Shown: positions 32,225 through 42,057, counted from the first letter of the stretch. The stretch: DNA of 64,000 nucleotides from Gammaproteobacteria bacterium (GCA_028821515.1 JAPPGA010000035.1:62001-126000); one strand, 5' to 3'. Made by a program: numbers and translations. The notes: generated by a model from the letters alone, not told the origin.

Positions 32225-33349
32225 GTGAGTGCCGGTACGGTCGGAATGACCCGGGCGATTGCCCTGGCCGTCGCGCTCGCCGGAGTGTGTACAACCGCGA
32301 GTGGCGAAGCAGACGCGGAGCACGCTGACGAGGGCGAGGGTTTCGTGACGCTGACGCGTCATGAGCAGATCGATGCAGGAGTCGAGACCGAGCCCGCCGA
32401 ACTGCGGAAGCTGCGCACGACGGTCGTGCTTCCGGCGGAGGTGGTGGTGAACGGCTACCGTTCGGCGCGCGTCACGCCCAGGATTCCCTCCATTGTCGAG
32501 GAGCGGCACGTCCGCCTCGGTGATGACGTTGACAAGGGAGAGCCGCTGGCGACCCTTTCGAGCGTCGTGATGGCCGAGGCGGCGGGCGAACTCATGCTGG
32601 CGGCGTACGAGTGGCGCCTCGTGCGTGAACTCGGACGCGATGCGGTTTCAGGGCGGCGGTACGCGGAGGCTGAGACGGCACAACGCAAGGCGATGGCGAG
32701 AGTTCTCGCATACGGCTTGACGGAGAGCCAGGCGGACGCACTCTCGAAGTCGGACGACCTGCGCGCACTTTCCGGTTGGTTCGACCTGCTGGCACCGCGC
32801 GCGGGAACGGTGTTCAGCGACGATTTCGTGGTCGGCGAGCTGGTCGAGCCGGGGCGCGTGCTGGTGGAGATCGTCGACGAGTCGAGCGTGTGGGTCGAAG
32901 CCCGTGCCGCGGACCTGCCGGATGCGGAGCGGGGCGACACGGCGCATATCGTGGCGGGCGATGGCGGGCGGTTCGAGGGCCGGGTGGTGCATCGCCACCA
33001 CAGGCTTGACGAGGCCACGCGCACCAGGGCCTTGCGGATCGAGGTGGACAACGTCGGCGACAGGCTCCATCCGGGGCAGTTCGTGGAGGTCGAAGTCGAG
33101 ACCGGCGTGACCGAGCCCATCCTCGCCGTAAGGCGCGCTGCTGTCACTCTGGTTGAAGGTAGCGAAAGCGTTTTCAGGCTGGAAGGCGACGAGTTTCATC
33201 CGGTTCGGATCACCAGGAGTGGTGACTTGGGTGACTGGGTCGTTGTCGCGGCGGGACTCGAACCGGGAGACATGGTGGCTACGGCCGGGGTCTTCCACCT
33301 CAAATCTCTGCTCCTCAAGTCGTCGCTCGGAAGCGGGCATGCCCACTAG
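32225..33349 (+). CDS. Periplasmic adaptor of a heavy-metal RND system, CzcB-like
   Basis: GTG 32225 is chosen because AGGAGGA ends 7 bases before it; an ATG at 32201 would overlap the previous gene. The 374-residue product has a signal segment (TRAIALAVALAGVCTTA), an acidic/His patch (EADAEHADEGEG), the adaptor core with PRIPSIVEERHVRLGDDVDK and APRAGTVFSDDFVVGELVE lipoyl halves, and a beta-barrel with HPGQFVEVEVE. It connects the CzcA-like pump to the outer-membrane channel and may hand metal to the pump. Confidence 0.9.
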   Translation: MSAGTVGMTRAIALAVALAGVCTTASGEADAEHADEGEGFVTLTRHEQIDAGVETEPAELRKLRTTVVLPAEVVVNGYRSARVTPRIPSIVEERHVRLGDDVDKGEPLATLSSVVMAEAAGELMLAAYEWRLVRELGRDAVSGRRYAEAETAQRKAMARVLAYGLTESQADALSKSDDLRALSGWFDLLAPRAGTVFSDDFVVGELVEPGRVLVEIVDESSVWVEARAADLPDAERGDTAHIVAGDGGRFEGRVVHRHHRLDEATRTRALRIEVDNVGDRLHPGQFVEVEVETGVTEPILAVRRAAVTLVEGSESVFRLEGDEFHPVRITRSGDLGDWVVVAAGLEPGDMVATAGVFHLKSLLLKSSLGSGHAH

Positions 33350-33392
33350 CGAGCGTGGCGGAGCCTATCGGGCCGGGCGGAGCGGATAGAGC

Positions 33393-36300
33393 GTGCTCGG
33401 CCGACTGGTCGAACTGTCGCTGCGGTACCGGTTGCTGGTGCTCATCGCCTCCGGGGGCGTCGCGTTCCTGGGTTGGCGGGCCGTGCAGACGGTACCGATC
33501 GACGCCTTTCCCGATGTGACGCCGGTACAGGTCAGCGTCTATACGGAAGCTCCCGGGCTCGCCGCCGAGGATGTGGAGCAACTGCTGACATTCCCCGTCG
33601 AGTCCGGACTGGCGGGGCTGCCGGGCGTCACCCAGATTCGGTCCGTGAGTCTGTTCGGGCTGTCGTACGTCGCCGTGTATTTTGAGGACGATGTCGACAT
33701 CTACTTCGCCCGGCGCCTCGTGATGGAGCGGCTGCAGGAGGTGGGAGAGCGACTGCCCGAAGGATATGGGACACCGGAGATGGGGCCGAATTCGTCGGGG
33801 CTGGGACAGGTGTTCTGGTACACGGTCGAGCAAGCGGACGAGGCGCTGCCCGACGCCGTGACAGACATGGAGCTTCGGACGCTCCAGGACTGGACGGTGA
33901 GGCCAATACTGCGGACTGCCGCAGGCGTGGATGACGTCATGTCGTGGGGCGGCCACGAGCGGCAACTGCAGGTGGTCGTGGATCCGATGCGCCTGATCGC
34001 GTACGACCTCAGCTTCTCGGACGTCGTCGAGGCGGTGGCAGCCAACAACCGGCAGGTCGGCGGGCAGTTCGTGGATTTGGGCGCGGAGCAGTATCTCGTG
34101 CGCGGCATGGGTCTCCTGCGAAGCGGCGACGACCTTGGCGACATCGTCCTGAAGGTGCTGGATGGGACGCCTGTGTTTCTCAGCGACGTGGCAGACGTTC
34201 GGGTCGGGGGCGCAGCGCGATTCGGGGCCGTCACGCGCGACGGACGGGAAGTGGTCCTGGGGATGGCGCTGTCGCGAACCGGCGAGAACGCCGCTGGCGT
34301 CGTCCACGCGGTACAGGACAAGGTCGCTGCCGTGAGCAACGCGCTCCCGGAGGGCGTCGTGCTCCGGCCGGTCTATGACCGGACTCGACTGGTCGACGAG
34401 GCGACCTGGACGGCCATCCGAGCGCTGCTTGAGGGTTCCCTGCTGGTGGCCCTCGTGCTTTTCCTTTTCCTGGGCGACTTTCGTTGCGCAGCAGTCGTGA
34501 TCACCGCACTGCCGATGGCGATGCTGATCGCGTTCATCTGCATGGGACAGGTGGGCATGTCGGCAAACCTGATGTCGCTGGCTGGCCTGGCGGTGGGCAT
34601 CGGCATGATGGTGGACGGTGCCGTGGTGATGGTGGAGAACGCCTTCCGTACGATGGCGCATCGGCGTTCGTCCGGCGTTCAGGTGGATCGGGCAGGGGCC
34701 GTGCTCGACGCGGGTCGGGAGGTGGCGAACCCGGTCGCATTCGCAATCGGGATCATCGTCGTCGTCTTCATTCCGCTGTTCACGCTGGAAGGGCTCGAAG
34801 GGAAGCTCTTCAAGCCGATGGCGCTGAACATCGCCTTCGCGATGGCGGGTTCGCTCCTGCTCGCGCTGACGCTGATCCCGGTGCTATCGGCGGCCTTCGT
34901 GAAGCCGAAGGAGGAGAAGGACACCTGGCTGCTCCGCACGGCGAAAGCCGCCTACCTGCCCCTGCTTGGCTGGGCACTGGCCAACCGGAAGACGGTTGTG
35001 GGCGGAGCGCTGGCCCTTCTGGTCGGGGCAATCGCTCTGTTCCCGATCCTTGGCAGGGAGTTCATGCCGACGCTGCAGGAGGGAGACATCATGTGGCGCG
35101 TCACCGGCATTCCGTCGGCCTCGCTCGACCAGTCGATCGCCGTGTCGATCGATATCGAGAACGCGCTCGGCCGCTTTCCGGAGGTCGAATCGACGGTGGC
35201 CATGATCGGCCGTGCGGAGAGGGGTGAGACCGTCGACGTGAACTACATGGAGATATACACCGACCTTCGGCCCCGCGAGGAGTGGCCTTCGGAACACGAC
35301 TACGGGAGCCTCGCGGAGGCGATGCGCGAGGAGATCGAGCGGGTGGCGCCTACGACCGTCGTGGCGTTCACGCAGCCCATCCAGATGCGTGTCGAGGAAC
35401 TTATCTCCGGCGTTCGCGCCACGCTTGCGGTCAAGATCTATGGCGAGGACCTTGCCGAGCTAGGCCGGCTGAGCACGGAAGTCAAGGACGTTGTAGCCAG
35501 CGTCGCGGGCGTCGCGGACCTGTCGCTGGAAGCCAATCTAGGCAAACCGCAGATACGCATCGAGGTGCGTCGCGACCGGCTGGCCCGGTACGGCATGAAT
35601 GCGGAGGAGGTTCTCGAGGTAGTGCGTACGGGTATCGGAAACGAGCCCGTGTCAGCTCTCCTGGACGGCGTGCGCCGTTTCGACATCACGGTGCGGTTGA
35701 ACGACGCGTCGAAGGCGTCTGTCGAGGCGATCCGGCGAATCCCGCTCAGGGCGTCGGACGGCGCCATCGTTCCGCTCGCGGCGGTGGCTGACGTGGACGT
35801 GGCGGAAGGACATTCGTTCGTGCGGCGGGAGCAGTTGAGCCGCTATGCGGTGATCCAGATGGATGTGCGAGGGCGCGACGTGGACGGGTTCGTGAAGGAG
35901 GCCGATGCGGCTATCTCTTCGAAGGTTGATCTGCCGCCGGGGTATTCCATCGAATGGGGCGGCGCGTTCGAGAACCAGCAACGGGCGCTTGAGCGGCTGG
36001 CATTGATCGTCCCGTTGACGGTTTTCCTGATCTTCGTGCTGCTTTACACGGCTTTCGGCTCCGCCCGATACGCGGCATTGATCATTGCGAACGTGCCGTT
36101 CGCGGCGATCGGGGGCGTCGCTGCGCTGTTCCTTGGAGGCCAGCACGTGTCCGTACCGTCGGCGATCGGCCTGATTGCCGTGTTCGGCGTGGCGATGCTC
36201 AACGGTATCGTGTTGGTGAGCTTCGTCAACCAGCTTCGCGTGCAGGGTGCGAGTGTGCGGGATGCGGTTCGCCGGGGTGCGGAACTCCGTTTGCGGCCGG

Positions 36301-36506
36301 TTCTGATGACCGCGAGCGTGGCGATCCTGGGCCTTGTGCCGATGCTTCTGTCCTCGGGAGTCGGCGCCGAGACTCAGCGGCCGTTGGCGGGGGTCGTGAT
36401 TGGCGGGCTGGTGACGTCGACCTTGCTGACGCTCGTTTTGCTTCCCGTGATGTACGAGTGGCTCGAGGACAGGGATGACAGACGCGTGGCTGAGCCCAGC
36501 AGGTGA
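33393..36506 (+). CDS. Heavy-metal efflux RND pump, CzcA/CusA-like
   Basis: A full-length 1037-residue pump beginning at GTG 33393. The N-terminal VPIDAFPDVTPVQVSVYTEAP block, GLAVGIGMMVDGAVVMVEN in TM4 (Asp/Glu proton relay of the HME subfamily) and the C-terminal FGVAMLNGIVLVSF identify the heavy-metal efflux RND group (Zn/Co/Cd or Cu/Ag). With the two upstream genes it forms a complete tripartite system exporting metal from periplasm or cytosol. Zn is the likely substrate, given the ZIP and ZnuD-like neighbours; sequence alone does not settle it. Confidence 0.93.
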   Translation: MLGRLVELSLRYRLLVLIASGGVAFLGWRAVQTVPIDAFPDVTPVQVSVYTEAPGLAAEDVEQLLTFPVESGLAGLPGVTQIRSVSLFGLSYVAVYFEDDVDIYFARRLVMERLQEVGERLPEGYGTPEMGPNSSGLGQVFWYTVEQADEALPDAVTDMELRTLQDWTVRPILRTAAGVDDVMSWGGHERQLQVVVDPMRLIAYDLSFSDVVEAVAANNRQVGGQFVDLGAEQYLVRGMGLLRSGDDLGDIVLKVLDGTPVFLSDVADVRVGGAARFGAVTRDGREVVLGMALSRTGENAAGVVHAVQDKVAAVSNALPEGVVLRPVYDRTRLVDEATWTAIRALLEGSLLVALVLFLFLGDFRCAAVVITALPMAMLIAFICMGQVGMSANLMSLAGLAVGIGMMVDGAVVMVENAFRTMAHRRSSGVQVDRAGAVLDAGREVANPVAFAIGIIVVVFIPLFTLEGLEGKLFKPMALNIAFAMAGSLLLALTLIPVLSAAFVKPKEEKDTWLLRTAKAAYLPLLGWALANRKTVVGGALALLVGAIALFPILGREFMPTLQEGDIMWRVTGIPSASLDQSIAVSIDIENALGRFPEVESTVAMIGRAERGETVDVNYMEIYTDLRPREEWPSEHDYGSLAEAMREEIERVAPTTVVAFTQPIQMRVEELISGVRATLAVKIYGEDLAELGRLSTEVKDVVASVAGVADLSLEANLGKPQIRIEVRRDRLARYGMNAEEVLEVVRTGIGNEPVSALLDGVRRFDITVRLNDASKASVEAIRRIPLRASDGAIVPLAAVADVDVAEGHSFVRREQLSRYAVIQMDVRGRDVDGFVKEADAAISSKVDLPPGYSIEWGGAFENQQRALERLALIVPLTVFLIFVLLYTAFGSARYAALIIANVPFAAIGGVAALFLGGQHVSVPSAIGLIAVFGVAMLNGIVLVSFVNQLRVQGASVRDAVRRGAELRLRPVLMTASVAILGLVPMLLSSGVGAETQRPLAGVVIGGLVTSTLLTLVLLPVMYEWLEDRDDRRVAEPSR

Positions 36507-36657
36507 CGCTCCTCGTCGAGCAGGACCCAGCGTGCACTATGGCGCGCTGCGTTGCGGCTCCCGGCGTACCGACACCGGCCGGTCGGCGCGTACTGTGGGC
36601 GCTGGCCCCCAGTACCGCAGCTTCGGGAACGTCCCGTCACCTGTTAGTATTGGCGCT

Positions 36658-36951
36658 GTGTCGAGTCCGCTGCTGAACCGTCATCGCATGCCGCAACGTC
36701 TGGCTTTGCTTGCGGCCATGGCGCTGTGTCTCGGCCAATCGGCCGCCGACGCGCACCTGCACCTCGACGAACTCGAGGACGAGGCCTGCATCGTCTGCGG
36801 ATTCTCCGATCCGGGACAGGGCCTGGATGTTGAAGGCGTTGACGGCGTGCCATCCGAATGGTGCCCGGCCGACAGCGTGCCCCTGTTCTCGACCCTCCTT
36901 GTTTCCCGTCAGTTTGAGGTCAGCCGCTCCCGCGACCCTCCCGTCTCCTGA
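36658..36951 (+). CDS. Small secreted Cys/His protein, metal-island associated (DUF2946-like)
   Basis: A short protein with a signal peptide (from GTG 36658 or ATG 36688: MPQRLALLAAMALCLGQSAA) followed by HLHLDELEDEACIVCGF and a Trp-Cys motif. The spaced His, Glu and paired Cys after the leader recall small periplasmic proteins often found beside TonB receptors and Czc systems. Function is unknown; metal binding is inferred. It sits directly between the CzcA-like pump and the ZnuD-like receptor. Confidence 0.6.
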   Translation: MSSPLLNRHRMPQRLALLAAMALCLGQSAADAHLHLDELEDEACIVCGFSDPGQGLDVEGVDGVPSEWCPADSVPLFSTLLVSRQFEVSRSRDPPVS

Positions 36952-37023
36952 CCGCCAGTAGGGCAAAGACCGCGCGACTGTTCTCGCATGTCGCGCGCCT
37001 GTTCGTTTGTTTGGAGATGGGAT

Positions 37024-39198
37024 ATGAACCGCAATCCGTTTTTTTTGCTGGCCATGGTGCCGTGGCTGGGGTCAACCGCACTCGCTGAAGAGGCCTCCCC
37101 CGGGGAGGAACAGTCGGAGACCATTGAGGAGATCATCGTTCTGGGTCATCCGCTGTCGGGAGAGGGACTTGCGCAGGCCACCGACGTGATTTCAGGGGAG
37201 GAACTCGACCGCAAGGCGGCGGACAGCATTGGTGCCACCGTCGGCAACGAAGCGGGAATCCACAACAGCTCCTTCGGCGCCGCTGTCGGCCGGCCGGTCA
37301 TCCATGGGCTGGACGGAGCGCGGGTGCGAATCATGGAGGATCGCATCGATACGCTGGATGTCTCCGTCACCAGCGGCGACCACGCCGTGACGGTCGACCC
37401 GTTCATTGCGAACCAGATCGAAATACTCAAGGGATCCGGCACTCTGCTATACGGCTCCGGGGCGATCGGCGGCGTCGTCGACGTGCATACCGGGCGGATA
37501 CCGCACAACGCCCTGGATAGAGTGGGCGGCAGGTTCGATCTCAAGCGAGGGGATAACGGGGACGGAACGAATGGATCGTTCCGCATGGACGGGGGCGTCG
37601 GGATGCTCGGCTGGCATCTTGACGGATTCTCGCGCCGCGCGGGCGACTTCGAGATCCCGGGCTTCGCGGCTTCCGCTCGGGAGCTTGCGAGGGAAGAGGA
37701 GGAAGAGGAAGAAGAGCACCACGACGAGGAAGAAGAAGAAGAGGAGGAGGGACACCACGAAGAAGAGGAAGAGGAGGAAATCTTCGGCGTGCTGCCCGGC
37801 AGTGGCTTCGAGGTGCGGGGCGGGTCTGCGGGGATCTCCCTCGTCGACAACGGTGAGTTCATTCTCGGCGTCTCCGTGAGCAGGATTACCGCCGAGTACG
37901 GGATACCGGGGCACGGCCACGAAGAACACGGTCACCACGAGGACGGCGAAGAAGAACACGAGGAAGGCGAAGAAGAAGAGGAGGATCACGCGGAGGAGGA
38001 AGAAGAAGGCCACGGCGAGGAGGGCACTCCTATCGCCGATCTGGACCAGACACGGGTGGACTTCGAGGCGGCTGTCGCAAACCCGCTCCCCGGTTTTTCC
38101 AGCCTTAACCTCCGCTTTGGCGTCAATCGTTACGCCCACAACGAAGTGGAACCCTCCGGGGAGATCGGTTCGGCATTCGAGAACGATGCCTGGGAGGCGC
38201 GGGGCGAGATGTCCCACTACGAAGTGGCGGGATGGGAAGGCGTGGCTGGCGCGCAGATGGGCGACCGGCGCTTTTCCGTGGTTGGGGAAGAGGCGTTCAC
38301 GCCGCCGGTAGACACCAGGACGTTCGGCGTATTCTGGGTGGGGGAGAGGTCTTTCCCCGGCTTTCAACTTGAGTCCGGCATTCGCTTTGACAGCGTCGAA
38401 CACGATCCCGCCGAAGGGGCCAGCAAGAGTTTCGGCGGCATCAGCGCCTCTCTCGGCATGGTGATCCCGCTTGAAGGAGACTGGACGGGCACCTTGCTCG
38501 CCGACTACTCCACCCGTGCGCCGGTCGGGGAAGAGCTCTATTCCAACGGCCCCCATTTCGCCACCCGGAGTTTCGAGATCGGCCATGCGGGCCTCGGCGA
38601 GGAAAAAGCGCTCAACCTCTCCGGGACGTTAACCCGGCGCGGAGAGGGCTGGACGGTGCTGGGGACGGTATATCGCACGTCGTTTTCCGACTTCATTTTC
38701 CAGGCGACGACGGGCGAGTACATGGAAGGGCTCGCCGTGCGTCAATTCAACCAGGCGAATGCGACGTTCTCGGGACTGGACCTCGAGGCTTCGGTCGAGG
38801 TTGCCGCCTGGGACGGCGGACAGCTTGAACTCAGCGGATTGTTCGACACCGTCTCGGCGAAGGTCGACGTGCCGGGCAACGACAATCTGCCGCGCATCCC
38901 GCCGGCCCGCGTGGGTGTCGGCATGGCGTACACCGGGGGACCGATTTCCGTCCACCTGGACTACATGCGGGTTTTCAGCCAGGACGAAGCGGCCGAGCTC
39001 GAGTTCGAAACGGATGGCTACAACGACCTGCGCGCCTATGTGGGCTGGGATGTGGAAATGGGCGACATGTCGGTCAGCCTGTACCTGCAGGGCAGGAACC
39101 TCACCGACGACGAGCAGCGAAAGCACACGTCGGTGGTGAAGGATCTCGTGCCCGAACCGGGGCGTACTGTCGAGGCGGGAGTCCGGATTCGATATTAG
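37024..39198 (+). CDS. TonB-dependent receptor, ZnuD-like, with Glu/His-rich loops
   Basis: ATG 37024 follows GGAG at 37013. The ~724-residue product has a signal peptide, TonB box-like IEEIIVLGH, a plug (FGAAVGRPVIHGLDGARVRI, LLYGSGAIGGVVDVHTG) and a barrel ending in VRIRY. Two extracellular-loop inserts are almost pure Glu with His and Asp, at ~223-254 and ~298-333. Neisseria ZnuD has metal-binding loops rich in His, Asp and Glu, and this receptor probably imports Zn2+ under limitation. It closes the metal island. A duplicated, internally deleted copy of its last 338 bases lies at 41816-42057. Confidence 0.9.
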   Translation: MNRNPFFLLAMVPWLGSTALAEEASPGEEQSETIEEIIVLGHPLSGEGLAQATDVISGEELDRKAADSIGATVGNEAGIHNSSFGAAVGRPVIHGLDGARVRIMEDRIDTLDVSVTSGDHAVTVDPFIANQIEILKGSGTLLYGSGAIGGVVDVHTGRIPHNALDRVGGRFDLKRGDNGDGTNGSFRMDGGVGMLGWHLDGFSRRAGDFEIPGFAASARELAREEEEEEEEHHDEEEEEEEEGHHEEEEEEEIFGVLPGSGFEVRGGSAGISLVDNGEFILGVSVSRITAEYGIPGHGHEEHGHHEDGEEEHEEGEEEEEDHAEEEEEGHGEEGTPIADLDQTRVDFEAAVANPLPGFSSLNLRFGVNRYAHNEVEPSGEIGSAFENDAWEARGEMSHYEVAGWEGVAGAQMGDRRFSVVGEEAFTPPVDTRTFGVFWVGERSFPGFQLESGIRFDSVEHDPAEGASKSFGGISASLGMVIPLEGDWTGTLLADYSTRAPVGEELYSNGPHFATRSFEIGHAGLGEEKALNLSGTLTRRGEGWTVLGTVYRTSFSDFIFQATTGEYMEGLAVRQFNQANATFSGLDLEASVEVAAWDGGQLELSGLFDTVSAKVDVPGNDNLPRIPPARVGVGMAYTGGPISVHLDYMRVFSQDEAAELEFETDGYNDLRAYVGWDVEMGDMSVSLYLQGRNLTDDEQRKHTSVVKDLVPEPGRTVEAGVRIRY

Positions 39199-40163
39199 TG
39201 TTCCGTCACCAAGATAACGTTTGCACTTGAGTTACTGTGCGAGCGGAGCGCTGTCGAGGGGTCGCCGCATCTGGCGAGGCCAAGGCACGCGACCCAGAGA
39301 TTTCGCACCTCAACCGTGAAAGCCGCGCCAACAGCGGCGATATCGTGCTTATGAGTAGCTCCACATGAGCAGTTCTTGGAGAACTCGCCGTTGCTCTTGA
39401 TCGCGACCGGACGGTGGCAGCGTTTCTGGCAACACCGAGGTCTGGCGTCCGGGAGAACGGTGGCGCTCCACTGGGCGCGCAGCAATTCGAGGTCCATAAG
39501 TTCTTCTGTTCAGGTTGGCGACGCGGAGTGCGTCGATGCCCGAGTGGGGGGGCATGCGCGCGCAGGCCGGTCACCGCGCGTGAGCGAGGTCGGAGCGCCA
39601 GCGAAGAACCCGTGCGGGTTAACTGGAGAGTATCCGTGTTGTCAAGGAGTGGCAGCCGGAGCGCTGTGGCTCACGCCGCGTCAAGCCGCTACGCGGCTCC
39701 TCCACTTCGTTCCGGCCCTGCGTGTGACCCATGCCAGACCGTACGGCGGGAAGGATGTCGAGAGGAGACCGTTGCTCCTTCAGTACGTTTCCGGTGACGT
39801 CCACCACCACCAAATATCAGCCCCACCGGCATGAACCCCAACTCCCGCGCGGAAGCGCACCCGCAGTAGCATCTCTTCCAACCGGGTCCATGATATGTTC
39901 GTGCCGGTGGCTTGGTCGGCGTGAGGGATGCCCGGGATGCTTGCCGTCCTGGATGACGCAGTCATTCGGGGTCAAGGAGACGCCTTGACACATAGAGTAT
40001 CGCCGAACAGAACGACGGTCCTATGGATCTGGGCGGTCTGTTCGATCGCCTTCTGCGGCCCGTGTTCACCGAGGATCCCTTCCAGGCGCCGCTCGTCGGT
40101 TCCTGGCCGTCGCGAATGCATGTGAGGCGACGCGCGCGAATGAAGGATCAGAATCTGTTCGCT
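39199..40163. other. Nearly 1 kb without a recognisable gene
   Basis: Short open frames on both strands show no known motif, no consistent start signals and odd composition (Cys/Arg-rich on one strand). One minus-strand frame near 39.8-39.9 kb reads NISWTRLEEMLLRVRF without recognisable homology. The segment may be decayed coding or mobile DNA. No tRNA, CRISPR or clear IS ends were seen. Confidence 0.5.
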
Positions 40164-40820
40164 TCAACTGAACCACCTGGTCTCCTCTCCGCGCGTCGCG
40201 TCCTGCAATTCGCGAATCGTCGCGGCGACCGACTGGCCAATCAGATCCAACTTGACGACCTGCGCGATCCTGGGCTCGAGCGCGACCAGTTCGCGTTGGT
40301 GGATCATGCCGCGCCACAGATCGCAGGCATCGGCCAGGCAGATGATCGCGATGTCCTTCGGGTCGGGGATCTTGTCGCTCAGCAGGACGTCCATGATCCG
40401 GCGCTTGACCTCGCGCAACGGACGTCCGTCCACCGTAGGGTAACGGCGCGAACCCAGCACCCAAAAAAACCGATCATCCTGGCGCCTGAGAATGCCGCGG
40501 GATACCAATCGGTCGAGGAGGCGCGGCTGAACGGAATTGAACTCGGCCGCGAACTCCCGGACCCAGTGACCGGTCGGCTGTGTCTCTTCCTCCCCGACGA
40601 CGCGTGCCAGCACCGGGTCCAGGACGGGCTCTCCGAGCGGCGTGGAGTCGATAATGTGAAGTTGATGGAGATCGGTGTCGATGCGGTCGCTGAAGGCTAG
40701 ATCCATCAGAAGTGCGCCGCTGACGGCGTTGCGCAGCGAGTGGACGGGGAGCCTGCGATTGACCTTGCCGGTTTCGTCGTCGAGGACCAGGAGCAGCACT
40801 TCCTCGGCAATGGTCAGCAT
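40164..40820 (-). CDS. GPP34 (GOLPH3/Vps74)-family protein
   Basis: A 218-residue stand-alone version of the domain fused to the P450 at 20-22 kb: MLTIAEEVLLLVLDDETGKV, ALLMDLAFSDRIDTDLHQLH, DSTPLGEPVLDPVL, LVSRGILRRQDDRFF and the KIPDPKDIAIICLADACD segment all align by eye with the fusion. Strong Shine-Dalgarno (GGGGGGAGG) before ATG 40820. Bacterial GPP34 proteins have no settled role; eukaryotic members bind PI4P and retain membrane enzymes. It is divergent from a PiT-like permease, 42 bases apart. Confidence 0.85.
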   Translation of the reverse strand: MLTIAEEVLLLVLDDETGKVNRRLPVHSLRNAVSGALLMDLAFSDRIDTDLHQLHIIDSTPLGEPVLDPVLARVVGEEETQPTGHWVREFAAEFNSVQPRLLDRLVSRGILRRQDDRFFWVLGSRRYPTVDGRPLREVKRRIMDVLLSDKIPDPKDIAIICLADACDLWRGMIHQRELVALEPRIAQVVKLDLIGQSVAATIRELQDATRGEETRWFS

Positions 40821-40862
40821 CCCGTTCCTCCCCCCGCGTGCGGTTGCAAGGCACTCTAGCGC

Positions 40863-41810
40863 ATGGGCCTGAGCGAAATCTATATGATCGCCGGGTTCCT
40901 GCTCGCGGGTTACGCGGTGGTCGCGAACGACGCCATCCAGACCCTGGGCACGTTCCTGAGTTCGAACGCCCATCGACCGTGGTGGCTGCTGTGGCTCTTC
41001 GCGGGAGCAATCCTGGTCTCGGTGTTCATATATGGCTACGTCGCCAACGATGGCGATCTGTCCTACGGCCGGCTGGCAAGCGTCCCGGAGACCGAGGTGT
41101 TCACGTGGTGGATGGTCATCCCTCCCCTGGTCATTCTCTTCCTGACACGCCTGGGCATTCCGGTAAGCACGACGTTCCTGGTCCTGACGGTGTTCAACCC
41201 GCGGGGACTGGAGAGCATGCTGACCAAGTCGCTCCTGGGCTATGGCGTGGCATTCGTCGTCGGCTACCTGGTCTACAAGCTCGTCATGAGCACCGTGGAG
41301 CGCCGCTTCATCGAAACGTCCAGGGACAGGCCCGCTTCTCACTGGGTCGTGCTGCAGTGGCTGTCCACAGCCTTTCTCTGGAGCCAGTGGCTGATTCAGG
41401 ACCTCGCCAACATCGTCGTCTATCTGCCTCGGCAGTTCAGCCTCGAGATGCTGATCGCCTTCATCGCGGTGATGCTCGCCCTGCACGCCTGGATCTTCTA
41501 TCGGCGGGGTGGACAGATCCAGCGCATCGTCACCACCAAGATCAACACCCGGGACATTCGCTCGGCGACGGTGATCGACTTCATCTACGGGTTGATCCTG
41601 TTCTTCTTCAAGGAGCTGAGCCAGGTCCCGATGAGCACCACCTGGGTGTTTCTGGGATTGCTTGCGGGCCGCGAGTTTGCCGTCGCGCTGGACACCTATT
41701 TGCGCTCGAACCGGGAGACCACGATGATCGTCGTCAAGGACGCGTTCAAGGGCGCGATTGGGCTCGCCGTGAGTGTTTCCGTCGCGCTGGGCGTGCGATG
41801 GCTCGCCTGA
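40863..41810 (+). CDS. PiT-like (inorganic phosphate transporter family) membrane protein
   Basis: This 315-residue polytopic protein has two inverted PiT-type half-repeats: VVANDAIQTLGTFLSSN with PVSTTFLVLTVF in the first half, and LIQDLANIVVYLPRQF with PMSTTWVFLGLLAGREF in the second. These match the ANDxxNxxGT and PVSTTH motifs of phosphate permeases but with substitutions, so the ion carried may differ. No phosphate regulon genes are adjacent. Only 5 bases separate its stop from a duplicated fragment of the ZnuD-like receptor. Confidence 0.78.
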   Translation: MGLSEIYMIAGFLLAGYAVVANDAIQTLGTFLSSNAHRPWWLLWLFAGAILVSVFIYGYVANDGDLSYGRLASVPETEVFTWWMVIPPLVILFLTRLGIPVSTTFLVLTVFNPRGLESMLTKSLLGYGVAFVVGYLVYKLVMSTVERRFIETSRDRPASHWVVLQWLSTAFLWSQWLIQDLANIVVYLPRQFSLEMLIAFIAVMLALHAWIFYRRGGQIQRIVTTKINTRDIRSATVIDFIYGLILFFFKELSQVPMSTTWVFLGLLAGREFAVALDTYLRSNRETTMIVVKDAFKGAIGLAVSVSVALGVRWLA

Positions 41811-41815
41811 AGCCC

Positions 41816-42057
41816 AGGTCGACGTGCCGGGCAACAGCCAGGACGAAGCGGCCGAGCTCGAGTTCGAAACGGATGGCTACCACGACCTGCGCGCCTATGT
41901 GGGCTGGGATGTGGAAATGGGCGACATGTCGGTCAGCCTGTACCTGCAGGGCAGGAACCTCACCGACGACGAGCAGCGAAAGCACACGTCGGTGGTGAAG
42001 GGCCTCGTGCCCGAACCGGGGCGCACTGTCGAGTTGGGGGTCCGGATACGATACTGA
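41816..42057 (+). pseudogene. Duplicated, internally deleted 3' fragment of the ZnuD-like receptor gene
   Basis: This segment is collinear with the last 338 bases of the receptor gene (38861-39198) except for a clean 96-base in-frame deletion (source 38881-38976). It keeps the distal barrel strands (SLYLQGRNLTDDEQRKH) and the VRIRY end. There are only about ten substitutions and no other indel, so the copy is recent. No start or signal peptide: it cannot make a receptor. Confidence 0.9.

Noticed and set aside
39570..39760. Possible group II intron remnant
   Set aside because: The sequence gave a vague resemblance only; no domain V-like hairpin or reverse transcriptase motif could be identified.
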